A DNA stretch of 64,000 bases from Deltaproteobacteria bacterium (lineage in GTDB: Bacteria > Desulfobacterota > Desulfomonilia > Desulfomonilales > Desulfomonilaceae). The translations under genes and the position numbers were made by a program. The DNA lies in the NCBI GenBank assembly GCA_016875095.1, contig VGSG01000005.1:1-64000 (forward strand), read 5' to 3'. Below, piece after piece: positions 14,881-24,076 of the stretch. Within the stretch, counting starts at the first letter, position 1. Each line of letters begins with the position of its first letter. A model generated the notes under the pieces. That model ran no database searches and was not told where the DNA came from. It saw nothing but the letters and a program-made list of their open reading frames with translations.

Positions 14881-14890
14881 CGCACTGGCA

Positions 14891-15724
14891 TTAGTCACGG
14901 GCAAGGCCGGGAGTGCGTGGGGGTTGGTCGCGTCTGCGGTCGGGGTGGTCTCGTTCGATGAATTGCCGCAGACCTTCCACAGTGGCCGGATCGTGGATCG
15001 AGCGGTTGAAGCATTCTGCTTCGATGCGTAGCCCCTCGCTAAGCGGAAGCCCGAATCCTCGCAGCGCGGCTTCTTTATCCGTGCGAAGCGCGGGTTGGGG
15101 CAGGCCGCAAATGAATTCAGCAAGCTCAAGGGCACGATCCAGGGACTTGCCTTTGGGGACCACTTCGTTTACCAGCCCGATGCGTTCCGCTTCTCGCGCA
15201 TCGATCACCCGACCGGTGATAATCAGCTCCAGCGCTCGACCCATGCCGATGATTCGAGGGAGCCGTTGAGTGCCTCCGTCGGCAAGACCGATGTTCCAGC
15301 GTCGGCATGTCACACCGAAGGTCGCATGTTCTTCCGCGATGCGGATATCCGCGAAACATGCCCATTCGAGCCCGCCGGCATACGCCACTCCGTTTACCGC
15401 AGCAACGATCGGCTTATAGATGTCCGTCCAACGGCTCGGACCGAGGACGCCCGGCTTCTCCCCACGGTTATGCGCGGCAATCTCCTCCGGAGTCATCGGA
15501 ACCAACCTGTCTCCCGCCTTGAGATCGCCTCCCGCGCAGAACGCCTTGTCCCCCGCGCCGGTGACGATCCCAACCTTGGCGTCGTCATCGTCACGGAAAT
15601 GCGCCCAGGCCTCCACCAACTCCTGGTGGGTTGTCGGACCGATACAATTCCGAGACTCGGGCCGGTTGAACGTGATGAGTGTGATAGGACCACGCTTTTC
15701 GTAAGCGATTTGTGTGAAGTTCAT
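14891..15724 (-). CDS. Enoyl-CoA hydratase/isomerase (crotonase) family protein
   Basis: A 277-residue crotonase-fold protein. The first oxyanion-hole segment appears as DKAFCAGGDLKAG and the second as VNGVAYAGGLEWACFADIRIA (core YAGGLEWAC), followed by FGVTCRRWNIGLADGGTQRLPR. The glutamate in GGLEWA corresponds to a catalytic acid of hydratases, while the second acid position is replaced by Asp in LADGG, so hydratase activity is not assured; isomerase, dehydratase or hydrolase activity is possible. The start is the ATG at 15724 after AGGAGGG. It acts on acyl-CoA thioesters in the cytoplasm, probably in fatty- or aromatic-acid metabolism. No other beta-oxidation gene is adjacent. Confidence 0.9.
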   Translation of the reverse strand: MNFTQIAYEKRGPITLITFNRPESRNCIGPTTHQELVEAWAHFRDDDDAKVGIVTGAGDKAFCAGGDLKAGDRLVPMTPEEIAAHNRGEKPGVLGPSRWTDIYKPIVAAVNGVAYAGGLEWACFADIRIAEEHATFGVTCRRWNIGLADGGTQRLPRIIGMGRALELIITGRVIDAREAERIGLVNEVVPKGKSLDRALELAEFICGLPQPALRTDKEAALRGFGLPLSEGLRIEAECFNRSIHDPATVEGLRQFIERDHPDRRRDQPPRTPGLARD

Positions 15725-15772
15725 TGTCCCTCCTGATCGGCGCAAGGCCCCACCATATCCGCTCTTCGTTCC

Positions 15773-16582
15773 TTATGGCAGCGACCAATAAATAAGCGGC
15801 GCGATGGCGATTCGATAGTAAGCATAGGGCGCGAGGCTCCACCGCTGAACCAGCGTAATGAAGGTCTTTACCGCGGCGGCGGCCGTCAGGAATGATACGA
15901 TAAATCCCACCGCGAAGAACGCAAAATCACTAGCTTCGAGGAGCTTCCATGTCTTTATGAAGTCGTACGACGTTGCCGCGATCATCACCGGGACCGCGGC
16001 GAGGAAGGAATACTCCGTCGCGGACTTCCGGTCGAGGCCGCACAGGAGCCCACCAATGATCGTGGCTGCGGCCCGGGATACTCCCGGCCACATGGAAATG
16101 CACTGGAAAAGCCCAATGAGAAAGGCCTGCCAATAGGTCATCTCTCCAACATCCTGCGCGCTGCTCTCGGGCTTGTATCGCTCGGCCACGAGTATGGCGA
16201 TCCCGCCCAAAGCCAGCGCCCAGGCCACGGTCGCGGGCCCGAATAGGTAGGTCTTAATGAGTCGGTGGGCGAAATACCCAATTACCAACGCGGGAAGCGT
16301 GGTTAAGATCAACAGCGCAATTCCTCGGACTCCTTCAAAACCGTGATAAGCGGCAGGGCTAAAGCCCTTGGTAGGGATGAGCCCGATGAATTTCCGCCAG
16401 TAGAGCGCCACCACGGCAAGGATGGCCCCGAGTTGGATGAAGACCTCGAAACAGGCCATTTTCTCGCCCGTCGCTTGCAGCAGGTGGCCGGCCACAATGA
16501 GATGGCCTGTGGAAGAAACCGGGAGGAACTCGGTCAAGCCCTCGACCACCCCGAGGATCACCGCTGTCCAAAGATCAGCCAT
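15773..16582 (-). CDS. uppP: Undecaprenyl-diphosphatase
   Basis: A 269-residue polytopic membrane protein of the BacA/UppP family. The N-terminus has the active-site motif EGLTEFLPVSSTGHL, and a second conserved block is PGVSRAAATIIGGLLCG. It dephosphorylates undecaprenyl pyrophosphate to regenerate the carrier lipid for peptidoglycan and O-antigen/capsule synthesis, and overproduction confers bacitracin resistance in other bacteria. The start is the ATG at 16582 after GGAGG; an upstream in-frame extension is rejected. About eight hydrophobic segments fit the family. It is likely transcribed with the crotonase gene 48 bp downstream, though the functions are unrelated. Confidence 0.95.
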   Translation of the reverse strand: MADLWTAVILGVVEGLTEFLPVSSTGHLIVAGHLLQATGEKMACFEVFIQLGAILAVVALYWRKFIGLIPTKGFSPAAYHGFEGVRGIALLILTTLPALVIGYFAHRLIKTYLFGPATVAWALALGGIAILVAERYKPESSAQDVGEMTYWQAFLIGLFQCISMWPGVSRAAATIIGGLLCGLDRKSATEYSFLAAVPVMIAATSYDFIKTWKLLEASDFAFFAVGFIVSFLTAAAAVKTFITLVQRWSLAPYAYYRIAIAPLIYWSLP

Positions 16583-16768
16583 ACAAACCTCCTCATACGG
16601 AGCCCATGAGGGGACAGGTTGTATCAGCGCGGGCCGTGATTGTCCAGATCCAAGACCGTAGGCAAACGCGCTTGACATCTCACGGTCTCGGTTGGCAATC
16701 ATACCGCAGCAAACGCGGTGGCTAGTTCACCCAACACTTGTTCTTATCAGGGCTGATCAATTCGACGA

Positions 16769-17410
16769 ATGATGACAAACACACCCGATTACTCAGATGC
16801 GCGCATTATCCTGGCTTCCGCTTCCCCGAGGCGACGTGAGCTACTCTCCTTCATAGGACTCCGATTTCATGCGCTCCCTTCCACAATTCCCGAAGAAACC
16901 ATGGACCACGAGCCACCCCAGGATCAGGTCAGCCGGCTGGCCGTGGCCAAGGCAACTGAAATCTCAAGACGCGTCCCGGGAAAGTGGGTGCTCGGCGCGG
17001 ATACCATCGTGGTAATAGACGGCAAAATCCTGGGAAAGCCCCGAGATGCGCGGGAGGCCCGGGAGATGCTGGCTCTTCTGGCTTCCCGGACGCACGAGGT
17101 TTACACTGGGTATGCGCTCGTCCATTCCGATCTGCCGGCGCCCGCGGTGGTCCGGTGGGTGCGGTCGGAGGTCCGCATCCGGGGCCTCGCCGCCGAGGAA
17201 ATCGCAGGTTATGTAGCCACCGGCGAACCAATGGACAAAGCGGGCGCGTATGCCATTCAGGGCATCGGATCCGCCATTGTCGAACGGATTTCCGGGTCGT
17301 ACACGAATGTGGTGGGACTTCCTTTGTGCGAAGTGACCCGTGACCTTAAGGAGCTGGGAATTTTCGATTTTTTGGCTGAGCTAGGCTCAAATGATCGCCG
17401 AGAATCTTGA
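16769..17410 (+). CDS. maf: Maf family nucleoside triphosphate pyrophosphatase
   Basis: A 213-residue protein beginning with the family signature LASASPRRRELL, followed by KATEISRRVPGKWVLGADTIVV (core VLGADTIV, the catalytic aspartate block), GKPRDAREAREML and the C-terminal KAGAYAIQGIG. Maf proteins hydrolyse dTTP/UTP or modified nucleotides to monophosphates and are linked with septum control. The gene overlaps the start of the following yggS by 20 bp, so translational coupling is likely. It is transcribed divergently from uppP. Soluble, cytoplasmic. Confidence 0.93.
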   Translation: MMTNTPDYSDARIILASASPRRRELLSFIGLRFHALPSTIPEETMDHEPPQDQVSRLAVAKATEISRRVPGKWVLGADTIVVIDGKILGKPRDAREAREMLALLASRTHEVYTGYALVHSDLPAPAVVRWVRSEVRIRGLAAEEIAGYVATGEPMDKAGAYAIQGIGSAIVERISGSYTNVVGLPLCEVTRDLKELGIFDFLAELGSNDRRES

Positions 17411-18077
17411 TTCAATCCGATCCAGGATACGAGAGGCCGCAACCAGAGCGGGCCGTGATCCTGCGGCTATCCGCCTGGTGGCCGCGGCCAAAGGTCAAGA
17501 TAGCTCAAAGATTCAGGAGGCTCTTGCAGCGGGCGTGAAGATCTTCGGGCACAATTACGTGCAGGAGGCGGAACGCCAGAAGCCCCTTATCACGAGCCCC
17601 GAAGCGCAGATCCACATGATCGGGCGCCTTCAGAAGAACAAGGCGGGGAAAGCCGCGGAGCTTTTCCACGTTATCGAGACCGTGGACAACGAAGAACTGG
17701 CGCAAACGCTGGATCGCCGCGCAGCCCTGGCGGGCCGCGTCCTGGAGGTCATGATCCAGGTGAACCTTGCCAAAGAACCCCAGAAGTCCGGATGCGATGA
17801 AGAAAGAGTGGCTGATCTGGCCGGCCTGATCCGACGCCTGGCCAATCTCAAGCTGCGTGGCCTGATGACCATGCCCCCGTTTTTCGATCAACCGGAAAGG
17901 GCCAGGCCCTATTTCGCCCGACTGCGAGGGCTCCGGGACCTACTCTTGGCATCAGGCGCCTTTTCGCCTGAAATGAATGAATTATCCATGGGTATGACAG
18001 GCGATTTTGAGGTAGCAATCGAGGAAGGCGCAACTCTTGTAAGGATCGGGACCGCTCTCTTCGGCCCCCGGGCCTGA
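17391..18077 (+). CDS. YggS family pyridoxal phosphate-binding protein (PLPHP)
   Basis: A 228-residue PLP-homeostasis protein with the fold-type III barrel of alanine racemase. The PLP lysine is expected in RLVAAAKGQ. The conserved block usually written GENRVQE is GHNYVQE here, followed by HMIGRLQKNKAGKAAEL, LMTMPPF, and the phosphate-binding end SMGMTGDFEVAIEEGATLVRIGTALFG (core SMGMTGDF and VRIGTALFG). It has no known catalytic reaction and keeps free PLP and amino-acid pools balanced. Start overlaps the end of maf. Length is normal. Confidence 0.94.
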   Translation: MIAENLDSIRSRIREAATRAGRDPAAIRLVAAAKGQDSSKIQEALAAGVKIFGHNYVQEAERQKPLITSPEAQIHMIGRLQKNKAGKAAELFHVIETVDNEELAQTLDRRAALAGRVLEVMIQVNLAKEPQKSGCDEERVADLAGLIRRLANLKLRGLMTMPPFFDQPERARPYFARLRGLRDLLLASGAFSPEMNELSMGMTGDFEVAIEEGATLVRIGTALFGPRA

Positions 18078-18159
18078 CGCTATTTGGCCGTTTGATATTG
18101 GTACGGGCGGGTTTCAAACTCGCGCCGCACAGGACGATGTTTCCGGCCCCACACCGTTC

Positions 18160-19215
18160 TCAATCTGTTTCTCCGTAACCGAGGTCCTGCATGATCGCGT
18201 CGTGGACCGCGGGCCGGAACTCTTTGATGCGGAAGTCCGACTCCCCCATGTACACGCGATTGGTCAGCAACACCACCACCAGGTTCTTTTCAGGATCGAG
18301 CCACGCGGACGCGCCGGCAAATCCGGTGTGACCAAGGCTCGTGGCGGAAAAGAACCGCCCACAGGACGGGACCTCGGATCCCGGCATGTCGAACCCCAGA
18401 GCTCTCGTGCAGTTCCTAAAGCCGGACGGGCTACCGAAGAGCCGCATGGTCGCGTGATCGAAGAAGCCGTCCTCGCGCTGCATACTTCGCATGATGTAGC
18501 CCATCAGCCGCGCTACTCCACCTGCGGCGCCGAAGAGACCCGCGTGCCCTGCCACGCCTCCCAGGGCTCTTGCGTTCAGATCGTTCACCGCGCCGGGTGG
18601 TTCGTCACCTCGAGTAGAGAGGATCCGTTGCTCGTGAATCGAGGGGCGGAAAATGAGTTCCCCGGCCAACCCTAATGGGCTAAAGATTCGTTCTAGCGTA
18701 AACGACGCAAGATCCTGGCCTGTCTCCGCAGCCAGAAGAAAGCCGAGTAGCATGAAGCCCAGATCTGAGTAAATACAGCCTTCCCCGGGTGGATATTGGA
18801 GGGGCTCCGCGAATATTTTTCGCAGCGTGAATTCCACCCGCTCAGCCTGTTCCACGGAATAGAGATAGTACGGTCGCCATGCAGGCAAGCCGGTGGCATG
18901 AGCCAGAAGGAGTCGTGGAGTGATGCTTCTCTTTTCAAGAGGACAATCCGGGAACCAGGTTCCCAGGCCACGGTCGAGGATCTCGCGGTTCCGGGAAGCA
19001 AGCGCGATCCATGCCGGAGTAGTCGCAAGGATCTTCGTGAGTGACGCGAGGTCGAACAGGCTTTCGCGCGTTACCTGGGGAGAGCCTGGCCCGCTCAGCG
19101 CGCCGTACGGCTCGTGGAACAGGACTTCTTCCCCTTGAGCCACGAGCAGCGCGGCGCCGGTAAAGATACCTTCTCTCAGACCGCGGATCATTTCCTGGTG
19201 AGCTTTGTCAAATTG
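18160..19215 (-). CDS. Serine hydrolase, beta-lactamase/penicillin-binding-like fold
   Basis: A 351-residue class C-type hydrolase with the catalytic SxxK tetrad as ASLTKIL, a YxN-like segment YSDLGFM, and a third motif of HTG form (GHTGFAGAS). The sequence lacks a signal peptide, so it is probably cytoplasmic and acts as an esterase or peptidase rather than a secreted beta-lactamase. The start is ATG 19215 (MQFDKAHQEM); an upstream TTG six codons earlier is possible. It converges on yggS with an 82-bp gap and has no same-strand partner. The substrate is unknown. Confidence 0.88.
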   Translation of the reverse strand, partial: QFDKAHQEMIRGLREGIFTGAALLVAQGEEVLFHEPYGALSGPGSPQVTRESLFDLASLTKILATTPAWIALASRNREILDRGLGTWFPDCPLEKRSITPRLLLAHATGLPAWRPYYLYSVEQAERVEFTLRKIFAEPLQYPPGEGCIYSDLGFMLLGFLLAAETGQDLASFTLERIFSPLGLAGELIFRPSIHEQRILSTRGDEPPGAVNDLNARALGGVAGHAGLFGAAGGVARLMGYIMRSMQREDGFFDHATMRLFGSPSGFRNCTRALGFDMPGSEVPSCGRFFSATSLGHTGFAGASAWLDPEKNLVVVLLTNRVYMGESDFRIKEFRPAVHDAIMQDLGYGETD

Positions 19216-19480
19216 CATACTGATCACCAACAAAAAAACCCCCTAGACAAGCGCGTAGCGCGCAGATGCGGTTCCCCCACGGGACGCGGAGTCACCCCAT
19301 CCCGTCGACTCTTGGAAAGCCTTTTGGGGACCTAGACCGATCCCACCGCGGTCGGGCAATCATACCACACTGACGCCCGTGCACATCTGCGCTTGTCCCG
19401 AGGCGATCCTCATGCAAACTGAGCTTGACAGCTCGTTCGGCGCATATGCATATTCTTTTCAGAGGAAGAAAGGCGGGAGT

Positions 19481-20005
19481 ATGTCTGTTCGTCCCATTCT
19501 GGTTGTGCCTCATGAGATACTGGCGCTCAAAGCGGAAGAGATCCGAAATATCGATGATCGCATTGTGACATTGGCAGCGGACATGATTGAAACCATGTAC
19601 GTGGCCCCCGGGCTGGGTCTGGCTGCAAACCAGGTGGGAGAGCCGATTCGGCTGGTCGTGATTGACGTGGAATGGGCCCACGCGGAGCCTAAGCATCGGA
19701 AGAAGAACCCTATCATAATCATCAATCCCACCATTACCTACTCCGAAGGCGAATGGGTGAAAGAAGAGGGGTGCCTGAGTGTTCCCGAATTCTTCGTTGA
19801 GGTGAAGCGCGCGGAAAAGCTTGAGATCGCAGGCATCGACTTGGATGGGAACCCCATCGGCATAGAAGCGGACGGTATGATGGCGAGGGTTCTTCAACAC
19901 GAAATCGACCACCTTGAAGGAACCACACTCCTTGAACGCGCTTCCTCCCTGAAGCGGAATCTCTATCGGAGGAAAATGCGGAAACGAACCAGGAGGGACC
20001 AGTGA
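19481..20005 (+). CDS. def: Peptide deformylase
   Basis: A 174-residue protein containing all three deformylase motifs: GLGLAANQVG (motif 1, GxGLAAxQ), EEGCLSVPEF (motif 2, EGCLS, Cys metal ligand) and VLQHEIDHLEG (motif 3, HExxH metal ligands). It removes the formyl group from nascent N-terminal methionine. The start is ATG 19481, preceded by GGCGGGAG; upstream in-frame starts are rejected because they add residues without family similarity. The stop overlaps the start of fmt (GTGA), so the two are coupled. Length is normal. Confidence 0.96.
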   Translation: MSVRPILVVPHEILALKAEEIRNIDDRIVTLAADMIETMYVAPGLGLAANQVGEPIRLVVIDVEWAHAEPKHRKKNPIIIINPTITYSEGEWVKEEGCLSVPEFFVEVKRAEKLEIAGIDLDGNPIGIEADGMMARVLQHEIDHLEGTTLLERASSLKRNLYRRKMRKRTRRDQ

Positions 20006-20937
20006 GTCTCAGGGTGGTTTTCATGGGCTCCCCTGAGTTTGCAGTCTCCACGCTGAGAGCTCTACACAACGCATTCAATCTGGTGGGCGTGGTTACCCAA
20101 CCTGAGAAAGGACGGGGACGAGGCAGAAAAACATTGCCCACCCCGGTGAAAAGCGCTGCAATAGACTTGGGCGTCCCGGTGCTGGAGGCGACACGGATTG
20201 ACACATCCGATTTCCTGGCCGCTCTGAGACAATGGGAGCCTGATGTGATTGTCGTCGCCGCGTTCGGCAAGATCCTCCCGCCGGATGTGCTGCGACTTCC
20301 GCCACTGGGGTGCGTGAATCTTCACGCCTCCCTCTTGCCGCGTCATCGCGGCGCGTCCCCGATCAGCGCGGCCATCCTGTCAGGTGACAAGGTGACAGGG
20401 GTTTGCGCTATTCTTATGGACGCGGGCATGGATACCGGCGATATTCTTCTTGCGAAAGAGATCCCCATTTGCGAGGAAGATACCGCGGGCTCGCTGCACG
20501 ATAAGATGATGGAACCCGGGGCCCTTCTGGTAGTCGAAAGTATAGCGCGGATTCTTGATAAGACAATACAGCCCAAGCCCCAACAGCACGATCGAGCCAC
20601 TTATGCCAGGCCCCTGGCCAAAGAAGACGGACAGCTCGACTGGAACCGCGACGCGGCCCATCTGTCAAGAGTCGTAAGAGCCATGAATCCTTGGCCGGTC
20701 GCGTTTTGCATGTTGGACCGCGAGCGGCTGAAGATTTGGCGCGCCGGCGCGCGAGGAGGTTCCGGTGAGCCCGGCGCGGTGATCGCGATTGAGCATGAAG
20801 GCATCGCGGTGGGGACTGGGAGCGGATTGCTTCTTCTCAAGGAGGTGCAAGCCCCCGGTAAGAAACGCATGCCTGCGAGTGAATTTGCGAGAGGTCGCCG
20901 GTTACGGATTGGACAGAGGTTCCATGGACAAGGCTGA
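20002..20937 (+). CDS. fmt: Methionyl-tRNA formyltransferase
   Basis: A 311-residue enzyme that formylates initiator Met-tRNA using 10-formyltetrahydrofolate. It begins at a GTG overlapping the def stop codon. Visible elements: VVFMGSPEFAV at the N-terminus, VNLHASLLPRHRGASPI (core HASLLPRHRG, catalytic His and folate site), the MDAGMDTGDIL segment and a C-terminal OB-fold-like domain with FCMLDRERLKIWRA. The def-fmt pair is the classical arrangement, and htpX and rsmB follow closely. Nothing unusual is seen. Confidence 0.96.
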   Translation: MSLRVVFMGSPEFAVSTLRALHNAFNLVGVVTQPEKGRGRGRKTLPTPVKSAAIDLGVPVLEATRIDTSDFLAALRQWEPDVIVVAAFGKILPPDVLRLPPLGCVNLHASLLPRHRGASPISAAILSGDKVTGVCAILMDAGMDTGDILLAKEIPICEEDTAGSLHDKMMEPGALLVVESIARILDKTIQPKPQQHDRATYARPLAKEDGQLDWNRDAAHLSRVVRAMNPWPVAFCMLDRERLKIWRAGARGGSGEPGAVIAIEHEGIAVGTGSGLLLLKEVQAPGKKRMPASEFARGRRLRIGQRFHGQG

Positions 20938-21013
20938 GCACGTCCTTCGCCGGCCGCGGCCCAAGAACATGGTAATCAGAGGGATGGACGGATATCCCTT
21001 GGATAATACGTAA
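20924..21013 (+). CDS. Possible 29-residue ORF between fmt and htpX
   Basis: An ATG at 20924, inside the last codons of fmt and preceded by AGAGG, opens a frame MDKAEHVLRRPRPKN ending GYPLDNT just before htpX. The overlap with fmt would allow translational coupling. The peptide looks plausible but is too short to judge from composition. In related genomes another gene is often found at this position, so it could be a remnant. Weak support. Confidence 0.2.
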   Translation: MDKAEHVLRRPRPKNMVIRGMDGYPLDNT

Positions 21014-21040
21014 GAAAGAAATGGATGGAGGAGAAAAGAA

Positions 21041-21871
21041 ATGAATCGGCTCAAGACTGTTATTCTATTGGCGGCTCTGAGCGGTTTCCTGGTGGTGATG
21101 GGTGGCGCCATCGGCGGCAAGAACGGGGCCCTCCTGGCGCTCGTGATGGCCGGAGTTATGAACTTCGGGAGCTATTGGTTCAGCGACAAGCTTGTTCTGC
21201 GCATGTACAACGCGCAGGAAGTTACGCAACAGGAGGCGCCGGACCTTTACAATATGGTGCAACAGCTCACTCAGAGCGCGGGCATTCCCATGCCGAAGCT
21301 CTACATCATCCCCGACGAGTCCCCCAACGCGTTCGCAACGGGTAGAAACCCCGACCACGCGGCTGTTGCGGTCACCGAGGGAATCTTGCGGCTGCTGACG
21401 TGGGAGGAATTGGCGGGTGTGGTCGCTCACGAGCTTTCTCACGTGAAGAATCGCGATATTTTGATTCAGACCATCGCGTCCGCGATCGGCGCAGCCATCA
21501 CCTATCTGTCGTACATGGGCATGTTCATGGGGAATCGCTCGGAGGACGATGAAGGTCCGGGAATATTGAGTTCCATCCTCATGGTCGTCCTGGCGCCGAT
21601 TGCGGCGACGATCATTCAACTGGCCATATCTCGGTCGCGGGAGTATCTCGCGGATGAGACCGGCGCGCGCATCTGCGGGCGCCCGCGGTGGCTGGCCGGG
21701 GCGCTCCGCAAATTGCAAATGGGAACTGAAAGGGCTCCTATGAACGCGGTTCCGGCAACCGCTCCCATGTTCATTGTCAACCCGTTCGCAGGTGGAGGAA
21801 TGGCGAGCCTCTTTTCCACCCATCCGCCCATCGAAGAGCGGATAGCTAGATTGGAGGCTATGCAGGTTTGA
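21041..21871 (+). CDS. htpX: M48 family zinc metalloprotease HtpX
   Basis: A 276-residue membrane protease. Two N-terminal hydrophobic segments ([29 protein letters not shown]) precede the zinc motif [10 protein letters not shown] (HExxH), followed by two more hydrophobic stretches ([31 protein letters not shown]) and [11 protein letters not shown], which supplies the third zinc ligand. It degrades misfolded membrane proteins in the inner membrane. The start ATG follows GGAGGAG. The stop overlaps the TTG start of rsmB. Length and arrangement are typical. Confidence 0.95.
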   Translation: MNRLKTVILLAALSGFLVVMGGAIGGKNGALLALVMAGVMNFGSYWFSDKLVLRMYNAQEVTQQEAPDLYNMVQQLTQSAGIPMPKLYIIPDESPNAFATGRNPDHAAVAVTEGILRLLTWEELAGVVAHELSHVKNRDILIQTIASAIGAAITYLSYMGMFMGNRSEDDEGPGILSSILMVVLAPIAATIIQLAISRSREYLADETGARICGRPRWLAGALRKLQMGTERAPMNAVPATAPMFIVNPFAGGGMASLFSTHPPIEERIARLEAMQV

Positions 21872-23262
21872 TAGGACGGGAAGAGCGCCGCGCGGCCCCA
21901 GCCCGTCAAATTGCCGTAGATGTGCTCAACGACGTGCGAAACGGGCATTTTGCGGAGCACGCTCTTTCCAAACGGTTGAGCGCGAGCTCAAGCCTGAAAC
22001 GGGAAGATCGCGGGCTCGCGACGGAGCTTGTTTATGGGCCGTTACGCTGGAAAAGACGGCTGGATGCCATTGTTCGACGATGTTCACATGTCCCTCTTCG
22101 TAGGATCCAGCCTCAGACGCTCGACATCCTCGAAATAGCCCTCTATCAGATATTTCTTCTCGATCGCATCCCCGACCACGCGGCGGTGGACGACGCGGTC
22201 GGCGAGGCGCGGCATCGCCTGGGCAACAAGACCGCCGCATTCGTTAATGCCGTGCTCAGGCGCGCAACTCGGGATCGGAACACGGTGGATCCCGCTCCCG
22301 AAAACACAGCGGCGTCTCTGGCCGAGCACTACTCTCATCCGCTTTGGCTTGTGCGGCGTTGGCTGGATAGACTGGGCGCGAGCGAAACCCGGCGGGTCCT
22401 CCAGTCCAATAATATTCGGCCGGCGCTCGTGGTCCGGGTCAACACGCTCAAATCAGCCGCGGAAGACCTTAAGAAGCTCTGGGAGAGCTATGGATTGGGC
22501 CCGGTCTCAGTCGGGCCTCTTCGAGATTCCTTGAGCATACCGAGCGCAGGCGGGCCGGTGGACGCGCTGCCGGGATACCAAGATGGGCTGTTCCTTGTTC
22601 AGGACTACGCGTCGCAAACGATCGCGCCGTTTCTTGCCCCCCGGAGCGGCGATCGCATTCTGGACGCGTGCGCCGCGCCGGGCGGCAAGACTTCACACCT
22701 GGCCGCGCTGGCGGGAAACAAAATAGACATTACGGCCGTGGACTCGGATCCCGACCGCCTGGAAGAGACGAGCGGCAACCTGGCGCGCCTGGGCGTTACG
22801 TCGGTTCGACTAAAGTGTGGAGATATGTCGGACCCCGCTTTCGCGAAAAGCCTCGGACTCTTCGATCGAATTCTCGTTGACGCGCCTTGCTCGAATCTTG
22901 GAGTGCTCCGCCACAATCCGGAGATTAAGTATAGGATAAGCGCCTCAGAACCCGCGAGATGGGCCGACTATCAGCTCAAACTGCTCAGTTCCGTCACGAG
23001 CGCGCTCGCGCCGCGCGGCCTGCTGGTCTATTCGGTGTGCTCGGTCTCCGATGAAGAAACTGTGGGCGTCATTTCGAGATTTCTGGGAGACCATGCCCAT
23101 TTTTCCGTGACCAGGACAGAACCCACCGAGCCGACGAGACACCGTTTCATCAACAAAGACGGGATGTTGAACACCTTTCCACCCTGCGCTGACTGGCCCA
23201 TGGATGGTTTTTTCGCAGCGCGCTTGCAGGTGTCTCATGCCGGTCCGCGTTTTAGCGAGTAA
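21868..23262 (+). CDS. rsmB: 16S rRNA (cytosine(967)-C(5))-methyltransferase RsmB
   Basis: A 464-residue enzyme with an N-terminal NusB-like RNA-binding domain (residues ~10-150, [25 protein letters not shown]) and a C-terminal Rossmann methyltransferase domain. SAM motif: [15 protein letters not shown]. Catalytic cysteines of the RNA m5C family: the PC motif in DAPCSNLGV and the nucleophile in [12 protein letters not shown]. It methylates C967 of 16S rRNA. The TTG start at 21868 overlaps the htpX stop, indicating coupling. The gene is followed within a few bases by an R2 hairpin repeat. Confidence 0.95.
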   Translation: MIGREERRAAPARQIAVDVLNDVRNGHFAEHALSKRLSASSSLKREDRGLATELVYGPLRWKRRLDAIVRRCSHVPLRRIQPQTLDILEIALYQIFLLDRIPDHAAVDDAVGEARHRLGNKTAAFVNAVLRRATRDRNTVDPAPENTAASLAEHYSHPLWLVRRWLDRLGASETRRVLQSNNIRPALVVRVNTLKSAAEDLKKLWESYGLGPVSVGPLRDSLSIPSAGGPVDALPGYQDGLFLVQDYASQTIAPFLAPRSGDRILDACAAPGGKTSHLAALAGNKIDITAVDSDPDRLEETSGNLARLGVTSVRLKCGDMSDPAFAKSLGLFDRILVDAPCSNLGVLRHNPEIKYRISASEPARWADYQLKLLSSVTSALAPRGLLVYSVCSVSDEETVGVISRFLGDHAHFSVTRTEPTEPTRHRFINKDGMLNTFPPCADWPMDGFFAARLQVSHAGPRFSE

Positions 23263-23316
23263 GAATCGGGGAGGCCCTTCTTGTAAGAAGCTCCTCCCAG
23301 TCTTGCTCTTTGAAAT
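23263..23316 (+). repeat. Hairpin repeat family R2, copy 3 (behind rsmB)
   Basis: Begins directly after the rsmB stop codon. Arms GGGGAGG-CC-CTTCT and AGAAG-CT-CCTCCC around a TGTA loop (23268-23298), then a tail ending GCTCTTTGAAATT. Layout and tail match the element at 14819-14880. There is no long T-run, so it may act as an mRNA 3'-end stabiliser or weak terminator. Confidence 0.6.
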
Positions 23317-24076
23317 TACGCCGAGGCCAAAAGGATTTGGACGCTGCGAAAAAAATGCGCGGTGCGCAGACGGCGCGCGGGCAGGTGTGAATAAATTGAT
23401 CAAACGCGGCTGGTGTGAGGAAGCAGCTTGTGGGGTAATATTAAATAGTTATGACTCATTCGCACTTTGGCATATCTATTGCTAGATTCTAAGGTGAACA
23501 ACGACTCCTTAAACCATACCCTCAGCCCCCCTGAATAAGGTGGGCTATTTTTTTGCCTGCCGTGTGAGCTTGACAAACCCATTGCCATCCTCACGAAGAA
23601 TCACTTCCGCGCTCCGCGTCCCGGGCTCCGTAGGTGTTCGCCTCAAAAAAGACTTGAAAAGTGCCCGAAGGTTACGCAGAAAGGTGTTCTTAGCGCCGCG
23701 GAGAATTTGAAGGCGGCCGGACGCGCCTCGGCCCTGCTTGGTCCTGCTGAGGCGAAGCAATGGCGCGCCGCGCTTCCTCCGGAGAAGGCCTTGAACCGGT
23801 TACCGAACTCCTGTTGCCTTTTCCTGATCGTTTGCATAGGATTCTCCCGAAACTCCCGCGCTGTGCGTCTGTGGGCCGAGAATCGGCTTTTCGAACGCGA
23901 TCGAATCGACCCAATGGACACAGCTCCTCCGGCTTTGTTACGGGTGGCTGCGCAGAGACGCAGCCCATCTTGCGTCGCGAAGGCGGCGCCCGGAGGATGT
24001 AACGGACAACGGCGCACGGAGCTGACTTAACGCCTACTATGACGCCCCTGGATAAGACTAGCCAAGGAGATAGAGG
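23317..24076. other. Intergenic region with only weak gene candidates
   Basis: About 760 bases. A possible short minus-strand frame is listed separately at 23545-23760. Other long frames here (for example on the minus strand across 23690-24310) are antisense to the small 24077 gene or have low-complexity Arg/Pro/Ser composition and were rejected. No T-run terminator or consensus promoter is obvious. Confidence 0.4.
23545..23760 (-). CDS. Possible hypothetical protein, up to 71 residues
   Basis: A minus-strand frame with a basic helical middle (NTFLRNLRALFKSFL) and an ordinary-looking C-terminus (EVILREDGNGFVKLTRQAKK). The only upstream start codon is a TTG without a good ribosome site. Composition is more protein-like than competing frames, but there is no recognised family and no operon partner. 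It may be a fragment of a former gene. Confidence 0.25.
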   Translation of the reverse strand: MLRLSRTKQGRGASGRLQILRGAKNTFLRNLRALFKSFLRRTPTEPGTRSAEVILREDGNGFVKLTRQAKK

